Of a stretch of 5,537 bases of DNA, positions 1-4,675 are shown in pieces. The stretch comes from Candidatus Rifleibacteriota bacterium (lineage in GTDB: Bacteria; Riflebacteria; Ozemobacteria; Ozemobacterales; Ozemobacteraceae), in contig JAKQQP010000022.1 of assembly GCA_029564115.1 (NCBI GenBank), positions 1 through 5,537 on the forward strand, read 5' to 3'. Made by a program: the position numbers and the translations under genes. The first letter of the stretch is position 1. Each line of letters starts with the position of its first letter. Under the pieces are notes generated by a model. It did no database searches. It was not told the origin of the DNA and worked only from the letters and a program-made list of their open reading frames with translations.

Positions 1-426
1 AATAAAGGCTTCCATGTGTTCTTCGCCTTTTTTGAGCAGAGCGTTCGGGTCTTGCTCGGTGATCTGGGCGATCAGAATGGCGAGATAGGTGTTGATTACG
101 TGATAGGGGCTGAGTTTGAAGCAGAAGTCGAACTTTGCCAGGTCTTTTAAGGCCTTGTCGAAATCTGGCTCGGCTTTGATGAGATATTGCTTTTCGGCGG
201 CATTTATCGCAAAAATCGGCCCGTTATACATGTTCTTGGCGTCTTTAAGCAGTTCTTTCGTGTCGCCTTCAGCCTGGGCGGCTTTGAGAATATTGGCGAT
301 ACAGATGGTGATATCTTTTTTCCAGATTATGTGTTCGTCGCTTTTGATAATCTCTGCCAGAGCCGGCAGTTTGTATTTCTCAGCGATCTGTCCGAAAATC
401 TTTCTGGTTTCCTGGTTGGTGCTCAT
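1..426 (-). CDS. Hypothetical helical protein, N-terminal part (C-terminus off the window)
   Basis: An uninterrupted reading frame of 142 codons starts at ATG 426-424 and is still open at the left edge, so only the N-terminus is present. The start is supported by an AAAGGGAAG Shine-Dalgarno stretch (431-439) about 7 bases upstream. The protein begins MSTNQETRKIFGQIAEKYKL. It has no signal peptide or long hydrophobic segment, so it is probably cytoplasmic. Composition is rich in K, E, A, I and L, suggesting mostly alpha helix. Two stretches look alike, residues 39-66 and 110-138: each has a hydrophobic/Ala helix, then an Asp, then a Leu-Leu-Lys segment ending in Met. This hints at a helical repeat protein such as a TPR-like scaffold, but I do not recognise a family. 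It is divergent from the serpin gene, and nothing indicates a shared function. That it is a gene is fairly sure; its role is unknown. Confidence 0.75.
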   Translation of the reverse strand, partial: MSTNQETRKIFGQIAEKYKLPALAEIIKSDEHIIWKKDITICIANILKAAQAEGDTKELLKDAKNMYNGPIFAINAAEKQYLIKAEPDFDKALKDLAKFDFCFKLSPYHVINTYLAILIAQITEQDPNALLKKGEEHMEAFI

Positions 427-526
427 TAATCTTCCCTTTCTTTATGAAAAGCTGCTTAAAACTGATTTACACTGCAATCAATCATTGCCGCATCTGATTC
501 CGGCTGGCAACAAAATTTTCTCAACC

Positions 527-555
527 ATTATAACCGATACAAACCATTTTCGGAA
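527..555 (-). promoter_or_regulatory. Possible sigma70-type promoter for the leftward hypothetical gene
   Basis: Reading the minus strand, a perfect TATAAT (-10) lies at 532-527. A poor -35 match, TTCCGA, lies 17 bases upstream at 555-550. It would start transcription near 520 and give a leader of roughly 95 bases before the ATG at 426. The -35 is weak, so this is a suggestion only. Confidence 0.35.
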
Positions 556-589
556 TTATCCGATTTTTTGGGCGGTTGTAACGATTGTA

Positions 590-618
590 TTGTCTGTAAA
601 CTGATATAGGACTATATT
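590..618 (+). promoter_or_regulatory. Probable sigma70-type promoter of the serpin gene
   Basis: TTGTCT (590-595, 4 of 6 to consensus) and TATATT (613-618, 5 of 6) are separated by an ideal 17 bases. The predicted transcription start is near 625, about 49 bases before the ATG at 674. A start there would leave the in-frame TTG at 617 outside the message, which helps decide the serpin start codon. The short leader contains two small inverted repeats (631-646 and 646-657), too short to call a regulatory structure. Confidence 0.45.
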
Positions 619-673
619 GTCAGCAGAAAACAATCTCACGGGATTGCCCTTGCGGGCCTTGAAAGGAAATATC

Positions 674-1918
674 ATGAACCGACTCACCGTTTTATTTTGT
701 GCCGCAGTCTGCGCCATAGCGCTGGCATTGTCTGCTTCCCCCGCATCAGCAGGATCAGATTGCTGCTCTGCTCCTCCGGCATCAACAGAGCAGCCGGCCG
801 ATCTTGCGTTGAACACCCTGGTAAAAGGCAACAGCGCCTTTGCCGTGAAGCTTTATCAGCAGCTGGGCAAGGCCGGCGGCAACCTCTTCTTTTCGCCATT
901 CAGCGTTTCTTCGGCGCTCGGCATGACCTTCGCCGGTGCCCGCGAAAATACTGCCGCAGAAATGAAAGCCGCGCTGTCTTTCGCCCTCGATCAGGAACAG
1001 CTGCACGACTCGTTCAGACAGCTCAATGAGAAACTGGCTTCAGTGGCCAACAATGATGGCCAGAAACTCAATATTGCCAACGGTCTCTGCCTCACCGGCG
1101 GCGACGTTAGCGAAGAATTCAAGGCCCTGCTGCAGAAAAACTACGGGGCCGAGCTGTTCGCTGGCGATCTTGAAAAGATCAATGGCTGGGTAAAAACCAA
1201 AACCGAGAGCAAAATCGAAAAAATCCTCGAAATGCTTGATCCAGATTCAGTTTGTGTCCTTCTGAACGCCATTTATTTCAAAGGCATCTGGGAAAGCCAG
1301 TTCGACGAAAAACAGACAAAAGAAGCCCCTTTCAGACTCTCTGAAACAGAAAATGTCAATGTGCCATTCATGTATCAGAAGGCCAGCTTTAGACTCATCG
1401 AAAAAGACGATTTTCAGGCTATCGCCATGCCTTACAAGGGAAAATCGCTCTCAATGATCGCAGTGCTGCCGCAGAAAGTCGACGGCCTCGCCGGTCTTGA
1501 AAAAGATCTGAGTCCTGAAAAAATCGAAGCATGGCTGGCAGAATTAGACTCTGCCTCTGAGGAAACCGTAAAGCTGTATCTGCCAAAATTCAAATTCGAA
1601 ACTGGCTACGATCTCGTTTCCGCATTTACCGCCCTCGGCATGAAAGACGCCTTTGATACTGTCGGCGCCGCCGATTTCAGCGGTATGGGCTGGCCCAAAG
1701 GCAAATTATGGATCTCGCAGATCAAGCACAAGGCCTTCGTCGAAGTGAACGAAGAAGGCACCGAAGCCGCCGCCGCCACCGCCGTCGAAATGGCCACCAA
1801 ATCGATCAGCATGGACCCGGTGTTCAAAGCCGACCGCCCCTTCATCTTCATGATCCGCGACAACTCGATCGGCAGCATCCTCTTCATGGGCCGCGTCGCC
1901 AACCCCGCCGGCAAATAA
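674..1918 (+). CDS. Secreted inhibitory serpin (serine protease inhibitor, family I4)
   Basis: This is a 414-residue serpin, close to the usual 370-400 plus a signal peptide. Start ATG 674 is chosen because AAGGA (663-667) sits 6 bases upstream and the protein then opens with a Sec signal peptide: MNR, a hydrophobic core, and a likely cut after ASA (residue 26). An in-frame TTG at 617 would add 19 unlikely residues. Family landmarks are NLFFSPFSVSSALGM (70-84), NAIYFKGIW (198-206), and the C-terminal DRPFIFMI...GSILFMGRVANP block (387-411). The reactive-centre hinge EEGTEAAAAT (360-369) is the small-residue type needed for loop insertion, so the protein should be a true suicide inhibitor. Counting from the hinge places P1 at Lys376 and P1' at Ser377, predicting trypsin-like targets; the loop is about two residues longer after P1 than in alpha-1-antitrypsin, so this is approximate. 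Vicinal Cys30-Cys31 lie just after the signal peptide, with no lipobox. It appears monocistronic. The target protease is unknown. Confidence 0.95.
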   Translation: MNRLTVLFCAAVCAIALALSASPASAGSDCCSAPPASTEQPADLALNTLVKGNSAFAVKLYQQLGKAGGNLFFSPFSVSSALGMTFAGARENTAAEMKAALSFALDQEQLHDSFRQLNEKLASVANNDGQKLNIANGLCLTGGDVSEEFKALLQKNYGAELFAGDLEKINGWVKTKTESKIEKILEMLDPDSVCVLLNAIYFKGIWESQFDEKQTKEAPFRLSETENVNVPFMYQKASFRLIEKDDFQAIAMPYKGKSLSMIAVLPQKVDGLAGLEKDLSPEKIEAWLAELDSASEETVKLYLPKFKFETGYDLVSAFTALGMKDAFDTVGAADFSGMGWPKGKLWISQIKHKAFVEVNEEGTEAAAATAVEMATKSISMDPVFKADRPFIFMIRDNSIGSILFMGRVANPAGK

Positions 1919-1941
1919 AAAATCCAGACTCATAAAATCAA

Positions 1942-1976
1942 CAGCCGCCTGCTGACAAATTGCCAGCAGGCGGCTG
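1942..1976. terminator. Hairpin between convergent genes, probable bidirectional terminator
   Basis: A perfect 13-bp inverted repeat (CAGCCGCCTGCTG at 1942-1954, its complement at 1964-1976) encloses a 9-base loop. It starts 23 bases after the serpin stop and ends 58 bases from the hicB stop, so it lies between convergent genes. Sequence after the stem is only moderately T-rich in either direction (CTTCTTA rightward, TTGATTTTAT leftward). Termination is therefore likely but not textbook. Confidence 0.75.
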
Positions 1977-2034
1977 CTTCTTACGCAATCAAATGTTCTT
2001 GTATCGCTGAAACCAGCGAGGCAGGCTTACATAT

Positions 2035-2421
2035 TTATGCCGCTTTTAATGCTTTCTTGGCGGCTCTGGCAAGAAATGCCGATCGAGAAAGGCCGTTTTT
2101 TCTGGCAAATGAATCAATTTCGTGCAGCAGGCTTTCTGGCATACTGACGTTGATTCTTTTGGTTCTGTTCTCGAAAGCCGACAGGTCGACATCAACCATA
2201 ACCCATAGACCACCTGCAAAGTCAGGATTATTGGCCAGCAATTCGATGCTTGATGGTTCAGGAATCTTGTCGCCCTCGTCTAGGTGACATTCTATGGCTT
2301 CCTGAACGCTTTTTATCGCTTCGTCAAAAGTTTCGCCGGATGTAAAACACCCGGGAAAATCAGGAATAGTTACCCCGAACGAGCTTTTGCCTTCTTTGTG
2401 AACAACTACGGGAAACAGCAT
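2035..2421 (-). CDS. hicB: HicB-family antitoxin of a type II HicAB module
   Basis: This 128-residue protein has the usual HicB two-domain plan. Residues 1 to about 75 form the degenerate RNase H-like domain that binds and blocks the HicA toxin, with the signature FGVTIPDFPGCFTSGETFDEA (15-35) followed by an IKSVQEAIECHLDEG helix. Residues 87-126 form a ribbon-helix-helix DNA-binding domain: strand KRINVSMP, helix ESLLHEIDSFARKNG, turn LSRS, helix AFLARAAKKAL. It should neutralise HicA and repress the operon as a dimer. The gene lies 3 bases downstream of the hicA stop, and a strong GGAGG ribosome-binding site overlaps the hicA end, so translation is favoured over the toxin's. The gene appears intact in every respect. 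A broken second copy of its first 17 codons lies at 4436-4486. The domain assignment is confident; autorepression is inferred from the family. Confidence 0.92.
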   Translation of the reverse strand: MLFPVVVHKEGKSSFGVTIPDFPGCFTSGETFDEAIKSVQEAIECHLDEGDKIPEPSSIELLANNPDFAGGLWVMVDVDLSAFENRTKRINVSMPESLLHEIDSFARKNGLSRSAFLARAAKKALKAA

Positions 2422-2424
2422 TTC

Positions 2425-2634
2425 TTACCTCCAGTCCCATCCTGCCTGTCTGAATATACTGCGTAAAGTTACGAGCGGAATATCTTTGGCAGGGTGTTTG
2501 ATTGTAACTTTGCCCTCTTTGCTTTCATGCTTGAATTGGTGATGACTGACCTTAACATTCACCAGATGCCACCCGTCGGTCTTCAACTTTTTAATCAGCT
2601 CCGAACTATTCAGATACACAATAATACACAACAT
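2425..2634 (-). CDS. hicA: HicA-family toxin (mRNA interferase), probably impaired; start uncertain
   Basis: HicA toxins are small double-stranded-RNA-binding-fold nucleases that cleave mRNA. The homologous part runs from NSSELIKKLKTDGWHLV through SHHQFKH to the C-terminal TLRSIFRQAGW, directly upstream of hicB as is typical. Several conserved positions differ. The glycine before S-H-H, next to the catalytic histidine, is valine; the usual P-H-P is K-H-P; the usual P-L/I-G-T-L is P-L-V-T-L. The codon where HicA proteins normally begin (Met-Asn-Ser) is CTG (2613-2611). I give ATG 2634 as a working start, adding seven residues (69 in total). The frame is open to ATG 2721 (98 residues), but that extension is unlike HicA. 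No Shine-Dalgarno sequence precedes any candidate, and a promoter overlaps the ATG-2634 region, so the true start is unresolved. Family membership is clear; toxicity is doubtful. It could be a decaying toxin kept with its antitoxin. Confidence 0.8.
   Translation of the reverse strand: MLCIIVYLNSSELIKKLKTDGWHLVNVKVSHHQFKHESKEGKVTIKHPAKDIPLVTLRSIFRQAGWDWR
2428..2432 (-). promoter_or_regulatory. Strong ribosome-binding site of hicB
   Basis: GGAGG on the minus strand lies 6 bases before the hicB ATG (2421) and immediately before the hicA stop codon TAA (2427-2425). It fixes the hicB start. hicA has no comparable site, so the antitoxin should be made in excess even from one bicistronic message. 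Confidence 0.8.
2614..2631. repeat. Helically phased direct repeat over the hicAB promoter, possible operator
   Basis: ATACACAA occurs at 2614-2621 and again at 2624-2631, a period of 10 bases or about one helical turn. The repeats cover the -10 element and predicted transcription start of hicAB. A ribbon-helix-helix HicB dimer binding here would block the promoter. Characterised HicB operators are more often described as inverted repeats, so assignment to HicB is an inference from position. Confidence 0.35.
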
Positions 2635-2648
2635 CTTTTTTGAGTCAA
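2621..2648 (-). promoter_or_regulatory. Probable sigma70-type promoter of hicAB
   Basis: On the minus strand, TTGACT (2648-2643, 5 of 6) and TATTAT (2626-2621, 5 of 6) are 16 bases apart. This is the best promoter-like pair in the window. The predicted transcription start is about 2614, at or one base before the CTG codon where the HicA homology begins. The message would then be essentially leaderless for hicA and would exclude the ATG at 2634. Confidence 0.55.
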
Positions 2649-2745
2649 GCCCAGATAATCGACTCGCTTTCGGTTTTTTCTTTAATCCGTTTAATACAGG
2701 GTTATTGGTGCGAGTTTGCATTTAAGGCCAGCAATGACCTGAAAT

Positions 2746-3516
2746 TCAGGCAGATTTCAATCTGATTTCAACCAGCAGGTCGGAACAGGCGTCAGGGTTG
2801 CCCGGAACTTCCGGCAGACAGCTTGTAATGAGCGCCTCGTTAAGCTTGTTCTCAAGCTCTGGCCATCTTGCAACGAACTGGCTTGCAGAAGCTTTATCAA
2901 GCGACTTTTTTTCAGAAGTCGCAGAGTAAATTTTTATCAGCTCATCAACCTCAGAAAAGCCGTATTCTGGCGCCAGTTTTCGCACATCACCAGTGACCTC
3001 GCCCGTTTTCAGAAGATGAATCCCGGTCAGAGCGACTCTGTAGATATAGAGCAACGGCTTGATGAGGTAAAGATCGCCCTTCGCAAACTCAGCGCATTTT
3101 TTCTGAAAAAAGCCGGCGTAATGATGAAAGAACCGTTGTGAAAGATAAGCGGCCTTTATTTCTTTCAATCGCGCTGCTTCTTCTGTTTCGAAAAGCTGAT
3201 AAGGGGAAAATATTCTCTCGAGCATGTTGCCGTTTCCCTTTATCAGAAGCCGCAAAGCTTGTTCTATTTCGTTGCTGGAAAAATCGCAGAGACAGTTTCG
3301 CCACATTTCCTCAACATTGTGCGCCTGCGCAGGTTTTTCGAGAGCAAGTATCTGCCTGACAGGAGCCGCGTGAATGCCTTTAAGGTCCAGATCACTGTCC
3401 GGAGCAGGAAATCCATAAAAATGGCTGCCAGTTACCGCAACCAGCAGCAGCTTTCCCTTGTCAAAATTTCTGGAAACAAATTCCTGGCCGAGCTCTATCT
3501 GTTTTTTTTCAATCAT
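2746..3516 (-). CDS. RlaP/YcgL-type predicted nucleotidyltransferase, second gene of a coupled pair
   Basis: This 256-residue protein belongs to the DNA-polymerase-beta nucleotidyltransferase superfamily, family PF10127/COG3541 (RlaP/YcgL type). The core is VTGSHFYGFPAPDSDLDLKG (28-47): Gly30-Ser31 for nucleotide binding and Asp42/Asp44 for metal. Glu83, in D-FSSN-E, is a candidate third carboxylate. A helical C-terminal region carries IYRVALTGIHLLKTGEV, resembling the HLVRLLRMALEILISGEV block of the upstream neighbour. The start is ATG 3516, which overlaps the upstream stop as ATGA and has GAGAGG (3531-3526) 9 bases before it; an ATG at 3546 would add ten residues inside the upstream gene and is less likely. 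The family is proposed from gene neighbourhoods to act in RNA repair with RNA ligases, but no reaction is established and no ligase lies here. Compared with its partner it lacks the QLRRI...HRRWLL segment. Substrate is unknown; coupling to the upstream gene is very likely. Confidence 0.85.
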   Translation of the reverse strand: MIEKKQIELGQEFVSRNFDKGKLLLVAVTGSHFYGFPAPDSDLDLKGIHAAPVRQILALEKPAQAHNVEEMWRNCLCDFSSNEIEQALRLLIKGNGNMLERIFSPYQLFETEEAARLKEIKAAYLSQRFFHHYAGFFQKKCAEFAKGDLYLIKPLLYIYRVALTGIHLLKTGEVTGDVRKLAPEYGFSEVDELIKIYSATSEKKSLDKASASQFVARWPELENKLNEALITSCLPEVPGNPDACSDLLVEIRLKSA

Positions 3517-4430
3517 GCAAAACAACCTCTCAGAATTTCTGTGCATAATAGATTGAGACTTTCATTGTCGGGAAACTCAGGCAGACTGGTGCCATTTCTG
3601 GCCTCAAGGATTTTCTGATTCATCGACTCGGCGTATTCAATGAGCTGGTCGAATTTCCAGGTTCCCTGTTTGATTGCCAGAAGCTCTTCTCGGTCTGGTC
3701 TGCGAACGATTACTTCACCTGAAATTAATATCTCAAGTGCCATTCTTAGGAGCCTGACAAGGTGCAAGGCGTGTTTTGTATCATAGCCGAATTCTTTCTC
3801 CAGCTTTGCTCTCGCCGGGTTTCTTTCTTTCTGCCAGGTTTGAAACTGCTGCCATTCCTTTATGGCGGCCCGATAACTTCTTTCACGGTCGAGTATCAGC
3901 ATGAAATTTGGCGGCAGATCGGCATGTGCCAACTTGCCGCTTTCAATCAATGATTCAGCCGCACCAATCTGGTCACCTGAAAAGACAGGTTTGCCAGGCA
4001 GGTTGAATTCCTCTCTTTGTGGCTGTGCTTTTGGCGGTTCAAGCAGCCATCTGCGATGTGTTTTGATGCGACGCAACTGTGAGAGGGCATATTTGCCGAA
4101 ACTGTCTGCCACTTTGAGAGATAAAAACTTTTCCCTGGCAGCCAGTAGTTTTTCAGCCAGTGGCGAGCACTCTCTGATGCAGCTCTGGGGAGCCCACAGC
4201 ATCTCTATTGCAGTCGGATTGGCATCGATTGCCAGTCTGAAAAATTTCCGGAGCTCGAAAAGCGTGTGATCTTTGTTAAGAACGAGCTGTTCTGGGCTTT
4301 CTGAAAAACCAAAATACCAGAACGCCGGCCCGATAATCACACCTTTCAGATCGAGGTCCGATCCCGGCCCATCCAGGCCAAAAGCCTGACTGCCATGCAC
4401 TACTTCAAAAATCAGTCTGTAATCTTTCAT
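3513..4430 (-). CDS. RlaP/YcgL-type predicted nucleotidyltransferase, first gene of a coupled pair
   Basis: This is a 305-residue protein of the same superfamily as its downstream neighbour. The catalytic block is VVHGSQAFGLDGPGSDLDLKG (10-30), with Gly13-Ser14 and Asp25/Asp27. D54-x4-E59-L-R-K-F follows; Glu59 is the likely third carboxylate. The middle has a family-typical segment, ALSQLRRIKTHRRWLLEPP, that the neighbour lacks. The C-terminal half is helical (HALHLVRLLRMALEILISGEV). Both proteins end with similar LPE-x-P-x-N motifs. From D54 the spacing of D, E, N and E (54, 59, 71, 76) is exactly that of the partner (78, 83, 95, 100), so they are diverged paralogues. Start ATG 4430 is the only sensible one, but its Shine-Dalgarno is weak (GGGTAAAATTT). 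The start lies 5 bases beyond the hicB relic, and I see no convincing promoter in the relic region. RNA repair or nucleotide transfer to RNA or protein is possible; none is shown. Confidence 0.88.
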   Translation of the reverse strand: MKDYRLIFEVVHGSQAFGLDGPGSDLDLKGVIIGPAFWYFGFSESPEQLVLNKDHTLFELRKFFRLAIDANPTAIEMLWAPQSCIRECSPLAEKLLAAREKFLSLKVADSFGKYALSQLRRIKTHRRWLLEPPKAQPQREEFNLPGKPVFSGDQIGAAESLIESGKLAHADLPPNFMLILDRERSYRAAIKEWQQFQTWQKERNPARAKLEKEFGYDTKHALHLVRLLRMALEILISGEVIVRRPDREELLAIKQGTWKFDQLIEYAESMNQKILEARNGTSLPEFPDNESLNLLCTEILRGCFA

Positions 4431-4435
4431 AAATT

Positions 4436-4486
4436 TTACCCGAACGAGCTTTTGCCTTCTTGGTTAACAATTGCGGAACCAGACGT
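4436..4486 (-). pseudogene. Relic of the 5' end of a second hicB gene
   Basis: This stretch matches the first ~17 codons of the intact hicB (2371-2421). There is a 23-base identical block (4439-4461 against 2374-2396) and weaker matches out to the start-codon position. In one frame it reads AIVNQEGKSSFG, against VVVHKEGKSSFG in HicB. The aligned start codon is ACG instead of ATG. A run of four G in hicB is three G here, which shifts the frame into a TAA stop. Homology ends about 6 bases before the nucleotidyltransferase start. It is a dead fragment, probably from duplication or from decay of a second HicAB module. Confidence 0.75.
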
Positions 4487-4487
4487 T

Positions 4488-4643
4488 TTAAATTGCCTTT
4501 TGCGCATATGCCAGAATTTCTTCGCGCTCTTTGAGTTTGGCCAGCAAAACGAGATTGTGTCCCAGGGATAATTGTCCAACAGCTTGTTGGACAACTTGGT
4601 TCTGATCATATCGAGCATTTTCATACGAAATTTTCTCTACCAT
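4488..4643 (-). pseudogene. Fragment of a DUF1016/YhcG-family protein (N-terminal domain)
   Basis: An ATG-to-TAA frame of 51 codons, too short for usual gene callers, encodes VVQQAVGQLSLGHNLVLLAK followed by LKEREEILAYAQKAI and a stop. This is recognisably the conserved end of the DUF1016 N-terminal domain (PF17761), where full proteins read roughly Q-L-P-W-G-H-N-x-x-L-L-x-K-L-K-D-x-x-x-R-x-x-Y-A-x-x-x-I-E-N-G-W-S-R. The fragment stops just before the ENGWSR part. The normally conserved tryptophan of PWGHN is leucine. The upstream half of the domain and the PDDEXK nuclease domain usually found at the C-terminus are missing. An in-frame TGA lies immediately before the ATG, and no ribosome-binding site is evident. 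The fragment ends 1 base before the start position of the hicB relic. DUF1016 proteins are often found in defence and mobile islands. A functional micro-protein is possible but unlikely. Confidence 0.65.
4572..4594. repeat. Perfect 9-bp inverted repeat with a 5-base loop
   Basis: TTGTCCAAC (4572-4580) and its exact complement (4586-4594) flank AGCTT. It lies within the DUF1016 relic, where it encodes the V-Q-Q-A-V-G-Q stretch. No T-run follows in either direction, so it is not a standard terminator. It might be an operator or a coding coincidence. Confidence 0.5.
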
Positions 4644-4675
4644 TCATTCGTGCGGATGCCTCAAAAAATCCAATT

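Noticed and set aside
617..673. N-terminal extension of the serpin from TTG 617
   Set aside because: It places 19 polar residues before an otherwise textbook signal peptide, has no ribosome-binding site, and overlaps the predicted -10 element. ATG 674 has AAGGA at the right distance.
2635..2721. 29-residue N-terminal extension of HicA to ATG 2721
   Set aside because: The extension does not resemble HicA, contains the likely hicAB promoter, and has no ribosome-binding site.
2738..2750. CCTGA/TCAGG palindrome across the stop of the second nucleotidyltransferase
   Set aside because: The stem is only 5 bp with a 3-base loop and no following T-run; expected by chance.
3517..3546. Earlier ATG (3546) for the second nucleotidyltransferase
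   Set aside because: It lies within the upstream gene with no clear ribosome-binding site. ATG 3516 forms an ATGA overlap and has GAGAGG 9 bases before it.
4436..4624. 62-codon minus-strand frame (start ATG 4624) as a real gene
   Set aside because: It reads the DUF1016 fragment out of frame and then enters the hicB relic in frame. It is a by-product of the scar, not a plausible protein.
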